Shown: piece after piece, positions 55,883 to 64,000 of the stretch
Numbering within the stretch: the first letter of the stretch is position 1
Layout of the letters: each line of letters starts with the position of its first letter
NCBI GenBank assembly: GCA_051294375.1
Contig: CM119266.1
Coordinates: 21,643,875-21,707,874 of the forward strand
DNA length: 64,000 nucleotides
From: Paraspadella gotoi
Lineage: Eukaryota > Chaetognatha
Direction of reading: 5' to 3'
Program-made: the position numbers and the translations under genes
The notes under the pieces: model-generated
The model's database searches: none
Told to the model about the DNA's origin: nothing
What the model saw: the letters and a program-made list of their open reading frames with translations, nothing else

Positions 55883-58800
55883 GACCGCAAATTCCCGGTC
55901 GGCGAATGTAAAAATAAGCCCGTGATTAATTTATTGAATTGCCGTTATTGAATCTACGATTTCTTTTAGACACCATTAAAGACGCGCGAAAACTAAAATG
56001 GAAGAAATTAAAAGCGAATATCGAGGAAATTGGTTCCGGAAACGAACCGATTATCAAAATATTTGTTCAAGTGTGCAACCATTGACAGTAGCTTGTTTGA
56101 AGCTTGGAAGAAATTATATCTCGTGAGTAAATTATCAGATTTTTTTTTTTGTTGTGGTCGAGGTCTGCGAATCACTCTACAAACTGGTTCGACCCGACGA
56201 AGCGCACTTTTACGTCATGAGTCCTAACAAAGAGGATATGATTCTCTACGTCGGCGAAACTGCCCGGACCGGAGGTCTTAACACTTTCAAGGTGTGGCTC
56301 CATTTTCACAGCCGTGACTTCTGGGTAAACCCCCTAATCAACTTGAGCAGGCTAAAGTGGGCACAAATATCGCCGCCTACGTAGGCGCCAGTAGTCACGG
56401 GGTCTTGGTCCAACGAGTTGGCCAACGCGACTATCGGTTCCCTCTTGGCGCAGTGAATTTCGTTGACGAGTCAGTTCGATCCGTCATAGCGCAACCAATG
56501 TTTGATCTCAATGGAAGCTTACAAGCCGTTTTCGTTTTGGGACGATCCGGTAAGTGAGAAAAAGCAAAAAGGTACTGAATGAAAGAAACGTCAAAGATAG
56601 TTTTCAGCAACTTCATTTAACTTTCCTGCAGTCAAAAAGTTGTATTTATCTCATTAAAAGGCTTTCATATTTAAAAGGCTTTTTTTCGAATTTTTGTCCT
56701 TGGTGTGAGCTATATACATTCGTATATCGTCTCCTGATGCATTCCGCACCAGGGACGTCCCTCTGTTTCCAAGAGGCGGATGCCGATGTGGTAGGAGACT
56801 TTCTCCTCTGGACCGGTATGGGTATATACTCGGCGGAAATGTTCATGGGGTTGTCATGGGAACGGAACGTCAACGAATTTTTGCTCGAGATTGTGGAAAG
56901 CCTATTTACGACCAACAACATAGAAGACGTCGTCGGGAAAGTATAAAGCGAGGAAGCGGAAATTTCCTCCCCCCCACTTACCATTTTATTCCTTGTAGAT
57001 CCTCCGATACGGAAAACAATTGATTCAGTGCGACCGAGTTTCGCTCTTTCTCCTCGACCGTCGAAAGAACCAACTCTATGCGAAACTGTTCGAGCAGGTC
57101 CAAGACTTTTTATTTCTCTTTTTTATCTATCGGCGATGACCGTGGTGGCGATTCCTCGAATTCGTCGAATCATACGATTCAGGACGAAGGCGACGTATTG
57201 GAGAAAACGGAAGACATCAACTTTACCGTCAGCAAAGGGATCGCAGGATACTGCGCTTTGAACGGAGTGGTTGCCAACGTTTCCGACGCCTACGAAGACC
57301 CGAGATTTAATCGGTCCTCAGTCTCTTTACAATAAGAAAATCCTTCAGTGAACATAAAAGTTGAAAACGATTTTCATACTTTAAAAGAGAAATCGATCAA
57401 AGAATGGGATACCACACTACAACAATATTGGCGATTCCGATATTTGCTCAACACAACTTCGATTATTCCTCTACTTATGATCGGTCAAAACGTTTCGTTG
57501 GTTCTATTTGGTAATTCCTCTTGACTGAGTGTAAAATTTTTTCCGATTCAAAAGTGATTTACGAACAAAAATGAAATATTGTATTTTATTTTTGGGAAAT
57601 CTCTCACAATATTAATAGTTATCAATACGAAAACTTTAGGTCAAAAAATACCGCTGAACAAAACGCAGAAAATCGTAATTACTTACTTGATGATGATCAA
57701 CAAACGGTAAACCGTAGTAAACTTAACCAATTTACAATGACTAAGTATCTAAATATCTAACTATTCTAAGTAGAAGTATTTTACCTCTTAAAAACAAATA
57801 AAACCGAGGGTCTTTCAGACTACTTCGGCCAGAGATAAGGAAGTAGTCGGAGTAATTCAGTTGATCAACAAAGACAAAGGCTGCTTCAATCAAAAGGACG
57901 AGCGTATCATGCAGGTTGGAAAAGCTCATATCGATTACGAAGTTTCAAAATACGCGGTGACCTTCGTCCAATTGTCCGCAGGTTTTCGCCTCTTATTGCG
58001 GACTTGCCATTTATCAAGCAAAGATTACCGATAAACTTTGGATGGCTGAGAGACGGAAAGAAGTTTTCGAGGTTCAAAATCATGACCAATCGGACTGAAA
58101 TGCTTCTTTTTAAACTAAATACTTAGTAACCAAAGAATTATAGTCAAGCTTATAGCATGATTTATTTAATAAAAAAAAGGCCAACCTGTGTGAACCTATG
58201 TTTGTTTAAAGGAAATGTTAATGTATCATACCCAAGCGTCTTGGCCGCGTCTCCTTGCGGCAAGAAGGGTGGAACTGACCGAAGAGGGGAAGGCAGCTCT
58301 GAAGACTTTCGACTTCTATGACCCACTGATGCCAAGTGATACCCAGGTGTGATCACTGATCAGTTTAGATTAATGCTATTTTGAAACGAGTTCCGTTTAC
58401 TCTCTTGATTTTTTTTATTTTAGGTCGCCTGCGTGGTTCACATGATTAATGATCTAACGGGAGACAACTTGGAATTTTCATTCGACGAAGAGACTGTCTG
58501 GCTTTTTTTCCTCACGGTCAGAAATTGCTACCGTGAACTGCTCTATCACAATTGGGCGCACGGATTTAAGGTAAAGAGCAAAACATTACCTTTTTTATTA
58601 TCTAATTTTTTTCCATTGATTGCAAAACGATCAGGTCACGCAAGCAGCTTACGCTATCCTTAAACGATGCTCCCACCGGTTCAAGCCGCTGGAAAGCGTG
58701 ATCATGTTAATTTCCTGTGCGTGCCATGACATCGATCACCGAGGGCGCACCAATCTCTACATGGCTGAGCACGGAACGGCGCTTGCAGCTCTCTATCCCA

Positions 58801-60915
58801 ATTCCGTTATGGAACAACATCATTTCCGCTTTACAGTCCAACTTTTGCAAAACCAAAGAATCAACATATTCAACAGGCAATTAAGTATATTTCCTAAAAT
58901 ATACAAAAAGTTAGAATGGCGAACTACTAAGAAGACAATCAGCAAAACTTAATATCGAGTTTTTTGAGTAATTTTTTAGTCACTTTTCCCGTTCATTCCA
59001 GCTTCATTCAAGTTTTTCAAAGATTTATTTTCCATGAGATGAATGTTAACCTTAGTCACGGATGTGTGCTTGAAAATGCTTTTTTAAATCGAAATTTTAT
59101 TAAAAAAACTATTATTTTCGTATTTTTAGATTTAGTTTAGAAGACTTACGATCCGTGATGTACTTGATGAAAACTTGCATCCTGGCGACGGACATGGCGA
59201 ACTTGCACAAAAACCGCCAGCGTCTCGCGAGCTTAACAGAAACTGCTTCTTTTGACTGGGAGAACCCGCACCACCGTCGGAAGTTGATGGTCATCTCGAT
59301 GAATTGCTGCGATCTCAGCGCTTCTTATCAAACAGTCGAAGGAAATCGGTTAGCAATGCAGATCGAAATTGTTGTACATTCTGAGGGGTAGTTAGTGAAC
59401 AGGTAATGTTACGGACATCGCTGGAGCGTAGCAGCCATTTCCGTCGCGCTTGGCTAAAAATAGGATCTAACCTGGAAGACACATTAGGGATACTAGGAAT
59501 GGTGCGTACTGCTTAAGATCCCTGGGCTAATTGTAATAATGCGACTCCATCAGCCGATTGGGCGGTGATTTCACGTTAGCGCCAAAATGTGAAAAATAGT
59601 TTTTTGATCGTCGTTCGGTCAGAGCAAACGCGTTTGCCGTCGTCGAGGAATTCTGGGAACAAGGAGATGAAGACAGACTCATGGGAAAACCGGTCGACAT
59701 GATGTTCGATCGAGAATTGGCAAGCGACATGCCCGTTGGACAAATAGGTATCGTGGTATTTGGCCGACATGCACAAATAAAAACATTTCATTGTGAGTGT
59801 AAAATCTTTTTACTCGGTTAAGGGTTTCTACAAAATGTGGCGTTACCCCTGCTACAACTCGAGGCTCTGGTTCTGCCCGAATTTGCAGAACCCGTTAAGC
59901 TTTGTAAAGCGAACATACATGTAATTCTCTTAAAATTATATCAAATCAATAATAAATATTTCACTTAAATTAATTTTAAGTAACGTCTTAATTAGGAGTG
60001 GCAGGCGTTTATGGAGGACCCCGAAACTGGCATGAAGCACAAAGAGGCTCGCTCAAAAGCCACCGAGGAATTGAAGAAAATGCTAGAAATGGTTTTAACT
60101 GCAGGGTCGAACGAGGTCGAACAGATTTACAAATACTCTAAATATCTCGCCTACTGTGAACACGTTCCGTACGATCTTCTTGCGCTGATGGAGAACCAGG
60201 ACAAGGCGAAGAAAAGGGTATTTCGACGAATTGCTTGACGATCTATAAATTATTGTAATATAGTTACTAAATCTTGGCTTTTCTCATTCGCGCAGGTGCT
60301 CATAGAACTTCCTACAGAAGCTCAGGGAACTCAAAGGTGAGATATTTTTAATTACGAGGGCCAAGCTTAATGTTTTTACAAAACTTTACTTAGATGGAGT
60401 TTGCAACTGGACGCAATGCGGGAAGAAGTCGAACACGCAGTCTTCAAGTCGCGACCGAGCGGTACAGAAACGATTACTTCCACAGAATCAGAAGCATCCG
60501 ATCAGGAAGAAGAAACTCAAGCTTTGCCCGTTACCGGAGCGCTGGTTACATTTGGATTAATGCAAATTGAGATCTTGAGCCGCATTTTTTTTAGTTTAAG
60601 CTGTTGCCAACAGTGTTGGGTAATGAATAATTATTCAGCCATTTTCGAATCTCTTCCCCCCCAGACTATGCCTCGACGAACAAGCTTTTTCTTATCACCT
60701 AAGAAACCGACACAACGAAGTTCATTTGCGCCCAGTAAAACTTTGGATAACGTTTTGGATAAAATACACCACCAACAAACGAGAAGGTAACAAAGTAAAA
60801 ATCAATTGGTAAAAATAATATTAATCCTAAATTCACGAAAATTAGTCCAACGGCAGTGGGTATCGCCGGGGCATTTCAAAGGTTAGCATTGGGAGCTTCG
60901 GACCTACTCGCGTAG
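53269..60915 (+). CDS. GAF-domain 3',5'-cyclic nucleotide phosphodiesterase (PDE5/10/11 group)
   Basis: Hydrolyses cAMP and/or cGMP; 1111 residues. Exons: 53269-53356, 53416-53510, 53685-53763, 53825-53874, 53989-54114, 54188-54290, 55970-56070, 56163-56291, 56351-56549, 56753-56940, 56999-57097, 57183-57313, 57388-57510, 57640-57706, 57819-57914, 57982-58071, 58212-58346, 58424-58570, 58635-58876, 59130-59348, 59623-59747, 59823-59920, 59996-60217, 60296-60336, 60394-60544, 60665-60786, 60846-60915. GAF-A (exons 7-10) lacks the NKFDE motif; GAF-B (GIAGYCALNG, SDAYEDPRFN) keeps NKDKGCFNQKDE. Catalytic metal ligands are intact: YHNWAH, CHDIDHRG, CCDLSA; the purine-selecting Gln is in VGQIGF. 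The N-terminus has a PDE5/11-like FLQTHPAYLDQYIEE. A Glu/Lys-rich coiled tail follows. Introns 4 and 19 have GC donors. The start is uncertain; an in-frame ATG exists at 53143. Confidence 0.9.
54558..54614 (-). ncRNA. Hammerhead-ribozyme-like motif, left arm
   Basis: Minus strand: CTGATGA (54595-54601), extra A, 5-bp stem II GGCTT/AAGCT (one G.U pair), GAAA (54574-54577), CATGTC with the minimal stem III. This is the same architecture as the solo copy at 35081, including the extra A. The right-arm counterpart on the plus strand (55570-55597) reads CTGATGG and AAAA in place of the conserved CTGATGA and GAAA, so it is probably inactive. Confidence 0.5.
55113..55405. repeat. Tandem duplication inside the inverted-repeat element
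   Basis: Two direct copies of about 135 bp, offset about 156 bp, sharing TTTTTTCCATTTAAACTC and TTCCATCGAAACTT. On the minus strand both encode a WKKQK-type string, but stops interrupt the reading and I do not treat it as a gene. Confidence 0.8.
55688..55756. repeat. Degenerate TTAGGG-like tract next to the inverted-repeat element
   Basis: GGTTAGGGATTAGGGGTGG and GGTTAGGGTTAGGGG units, about 50 bp beyond the right arm of the element. Telomere-like but imperfect. Confidence 0.6.
55843..55880. repeat. Poly(A) tract
   Basis: Run of about 36 A in PDE intron 6, 90 bp before exon 7; it could be the tail of an old retroposed sequence or a simple expansion. Confidence 0.9.
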
Positions 60916-61788
60916 GCATGTTAGGGAAGGTGCATAAGACATTTTGGCCCACGACACAGGTCTTTTTAGTTGGACAGAAGAAGAGGCTGTATGTTGCTTA
61001 TGTGCTTGAAGACTTGAAAATTTCATGCAGATCTTTCGAATCTCTACGTCCGAACGTCAATAATACCTCAAAAAGTATGTCGTTCAATAACGTGAACATT
61101 TAATTTCATCTGGAACAAAATCTCATAGAATTAAGATCCTCAAAATTCGACAATTTACCTTTCAATCGAGCAATACAATCAATACATATATAAGGAATCA
61201 AGGATTGATAATAAGCTTAATGTTATCAGACCTTTCTTTCCTTCCCATTATAGTTTTAATGTTCTAGGGGATTTTTTCCAGATGATAACTCAAACAATTA
61301 TTATATTAGCTAGTTTTGTAAACGGTTCTAGCCTGATAGAGTATTATTATGCATGTTTAGTCCAATTCTATTTAGCTAATAAATAGTTCCTTTTGGATTA
61401 AGCTATAGAAATGTAATTGAAATCATTCCTTGTAAAAGTTGTAACTAAAGATAATAAAAATAAAATGTTTTTGACTATTTGAATATATTCTAAAAAATAC
61501 GAATCTATACAGTGCGCAATATGGGAAGAAAAAGAGAAGTAGCCCAAGGATTGGCACTTCTAGGAATAATATAATAAAATTGATATCCTTTTCATAATTA
61601 AAAGCAGGCTTGGGGAAAATGATCTCAAATTTAAAATACTAGGTTTTATAACCTAATGAACGAGAAAAAAAGCTGCTAATAAAAACCAAAGGATTGTTTA
61701 ATTACAGTCTGAAAATTAGATTCACTTGCTTTAATCAGTGTTCAAACAGTGAAAATGTCCATTGCCAATACTTCAAAGTTGCTAGCGA
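60916..61788. other. Convergent intergenic region
   Basis: AT-rich region between the 3' ends of the PDE (plus) and the RNA-binding-type gene (minus). AATAAA at about 61453 is a likely PDE polyadenylation signal. No other gene seen. Confidence 0.5.
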
Positions 61789-64000
61789 TTATTTCCTTTG
61801 AGCAGCGGCTGCTTGCTGCTGATAGTACTGTTGCCACTGTTGGGCCCAGATTTGTTGCTGTGGGGTCCATCCTGCCTGAGACCCTGTTAATAAAATAATA
61901 ATAATTTTTAGAATCCTTTTGATTTATATTCAATTAAAGACAAAAAATAATAACCTGGAGAAGCGTAATTGCCGTAAGCGTGATTACTGGCACTTTGGCT
62001 ACCATAACCTGTACCATAACCAGTTTGGTTAAAACCCTGAAAAAAAAAGTTGATCAATTGATATTGCTGAATAAACATGCAATTATGAGAGGGATGGGAG
62101 CGAGGAGAGTGTGTTAACCTTATTACCATAGCTCTGATATTGTTGAAAGGAACTCCTTTTAACCTGTAGCGACAAAAACAAGTTTGTTGGGATGGGGATG
62201 ATTCGTGACAAAGGAAAGTTTAAATTTGCGACCAACATGAGCTTATTAAATTAAAAATCCGCAGTTCTGACCACATGTACATAATCGTCTGGACTTGGTA
62301 TTTCTCGGCATGGAATCCTTTCATAGACAAGGTTTTCTTCAAGTCACTTTGATGAGACGACTGACTGTTGATTCATAATGGTTTTAGAAGCTGTCGTAAA
62401 GGGTTTTAATTACCGGAGTTTGCGGTTTCTTGAGTTGGCCTTTGACCTTGAGCATGTCACGGTTCATGGACCTTGACTTGTTGGAACATCCATAGATCAG
62501 GCCGAGGAAGAATTTGCTGACACATCCAGATTCTCAACCTCTGCACATCTGACCGAAAATAAGCCATCTAGGATAACATTTTGGTAGCATTATAACAAGC
62601 AGGATATCAGGTGATACTGATAGCGACATCGGGTAAAACTTGTCAATTAGAAATAAACACATTCCAAATTACTAGGGAATAAAATTAGAAAAAGATTTAA
62701 CTTGGCTAGCTATCTACATTTGGACATAACCGACATGTAAATAGAGGATATTTGTACAAACTTTACAGTTGACACCCTGGAGGAAAGGCTGTCACAATCA
62801 GCAAGTACACTCCGGCGTAAAAAAAAAGTAACCACTTTTTTCACACAAATAAAACCATATTGGATAACCGAATTTTATTAAGATATAAACAAATGAAGAA
62901 ACTATATGGAAAAACAATATTTTTATAATAAGAAAAAAAACAGTTAAATGATAACTTACCCTCTTGTATTAAAACAGACCCTTACAAATATATTAAAACT
63001 TAATAATTTATATTCTGTCATAAAATTATTATTTGAATTAAATATTATTAAAAAAGTTTTTAAGAATTAATATTAAAATATACTTTTTAACAACAATTTT
63101 ATTTTGATACTCTGACTTAAAAGTATTACTATATTGCATTGCCTAAACCAATTAAAAATTGTTTATACCAATTGATAGCTCTTTAAAAAAGCTATAATTT
63201 TTATAATTGTTTTTAATTAAAAAAAGAAAAGGGATGTATTTGAAGATAGCAAGTGCCTACTTTTTTTTGCGCCGCAGTGTAGAGAATAAAAGAAACAACT
63301 TGCTTATATTTTTCACCGGACAAAACAAGTTCAAACTTTAAAAAAATTTAGAACCCGTCATCCTTTATTCTGCAAAGAAATCTTAAAACCTACAAACTAC
63401 TCCAAAAATTTCAACCGCATAAAGGACCATTTCCCCCGTCTCCCTTCATATCACTAAGAATTACTGCGGCAGAAAATCAAATAATGCTGAAAATTTATTC
63501 ACCTTAGTAGATTATGGATTAGCCACAGGAGCCTGCCATCCGTCAAAACTCAAAATAAGCCCATTCTGTCCGAATCAACTGGTTTAGTTTTTTTAATGCT
63601 TGTAGCTACCAAAATGTATCCAAAAATAGCTCCTCGGTCAATTGGTAAAACCGGCGCAAAGAAAAACATTTGTATGTATTGTATTAATAAATCGTTAGGA
63701 AATTTCTCGACTATGTTGGGACAATTTCGAACATTCTGTAAATATCATTACTGATAGCAAGTTTCAAGTATCAATGAATGCAGCGAAAATAGGTTATCAA
63801 GAAACCGTCATAAATAGGGCCCAGTCGTATTACTGATAACATTTGACGACATAACAACATCAGTTTTTGATCGTTCTCTTCTTATCTCTTAACACGAAAA
63901 ATTTATTTAAAAAAGTTTATTACCTGATAGTTTTGGTGACTATAATTCGACCAGTTTTGTGGTTGGAACTGCTGTCCGTAATTGTTAAAACCAGAACCTT
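61789..64000 (-). CDS. Gln/Tyr/Gly-rich RNA-binding-type protein, C-terminal exons (partial)
   Basis: Minus-strand exons, 5' to 3': at least 63926-64000 (open at the window edge), 62119-62163, 61955-62036, 61789-61883 with TAA at 61789-61791. Phases 0, 0, 1 join cleanly. The encoded tail is low in complexity: NNYGQQFQPQNWSNYSHQNY, SSFQQYQSYGNK, GFNQTGYGTGYGSQ, then GWTPQQQIWAQQWQQYYQQQ and AAAAQRK. Such prion-like Q/Y/G/N tails are typical of hnRNP A/B, TIA and FET-type RNA-binding proteins and drive condensation; the RRM domains would lie upstream, outside the window. Which family it belongs to cannot be decided from the tail. The 1.76-kb intron 62164-63925 contains a MITE and may contain additional or alternative exons. 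Confidence 0.65.
62808..63279. mobile_element. Tc1/mariner-like MITE with TA target duplication
   Basis: 472 bp with terminal inverted repeats of about 29 bp: left CACTCCGGCGTAAAAAAAAA, right (reverse complement) CACTGCGGCGCAAAAAAAAG, then GTAACCACTT and GTAGGCACTT. TA flanks each end (62806-62807, 63280-63281), as expected for Tc1/mariner insertion. The interior is AT-rich without a transposase. It lies in an intron of the RNA-binding-type gene. Confidence 0.85.

Noticed and set aside
60916-61103. ORF after the PDE stop
   Set aside because: Splicing from the last exon into it yields immediate stops in most phases; reading through to TAG at 60913-60915 is simpler.
62400-62560. GC-richer block in the RNA-binding gene intron, open on the minus strand
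   Set aside because: A short frame containing MNRDMLKVKGQLKKPQTP has a possible donor but no acceptor in a matching phase; could be an alternative exon, not supported enough to list.

Overview
The window is animal nuclear DNA. Genes are split by many short introns (mostly 70-500 bp, GT-AG with a minority of GC-AG), exons are GC-rich against AT-rich introns, and the families are metazoan: lysosomal MFS carriers, an immunoglobulin-superfamily receptor, a thioester/alpha-2-macroglobulin protein, an IMD/I-BAR cytoskeletal adaptor, and a GAF-type cyclic-nucleotide phosphodiesterase. Gene spacing of 0.3-2 kb points to a compact-genome invertebrate; I cannot name the species. One run of Ns (14670-14895) shows this is a draft assembly.

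Layout. 0.4-12.2 kb: four tandem, same-strand MFSD8/CLN7-like carriers with the same intron positions and phases; copy 1 is divergent. 12.2-21.2 kb: a GC-rich stretch of unclear status, CT microsatellites, a single-pass Ig-superfamily receptor (5' end in or before the gap), a defective initiator tRNA-Met, and a small EF-hand gene whose second intron holds an intact initiator tRNA-Met. 23.3-30.1 kb: an 18-exon thioester protein (A2M/CD109/TEP class, 1623 codons). 33.2-52.6 kb: an MTSS1 (missing-in-metastasis) homologue whose 24 exons sum to exactly 1448 codons including the stop. Its introns hold three further same-strand genes: a two-Ig membrane protein, an unknown 228-residue protein, and a predicted lipidated MGCC protein. 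53.3-60.9 kb: a 27-exon PDE5/10/11-group phosphodiesterase (1111 residues). 61.8-64.0 kb, minus strand: the 3' exons of a Gln/Tyr/Gly-rich RNA-binding-type protein running off the window.

Mobile DNA sits in introns. There are paired copies of two non-autonomous families (8.44/48.8 kb inverted; 38.3/49.7 kb direct, with terminal inverted repeats), two TA-flanked MITEs (47.3 and 62.8 kb), and an inverted-repeat element in PDE intron 6 (54.5-55.6 kb). That element's arms, and a solo copy at 35.1 kb, carry hammerhead-ribozyme-like cores resembling those of Penelope-like retroelements. The strongest leads are these hammerhead-like sequences, the nested and possibly interleaved genes in the MTSS1 locus, recurring GC-AG introns, the tRNA pair, and an apparent frameshift in the Ig receptor.

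Exon boundaries were set by hand from splice signals, phase continuity and family resemblance. For the carriers, thioester protein, MTSS1 and PDE the exon lengths sum to a multiple of three ending at the stop, which supports the models; none is confirmed by transcripts.
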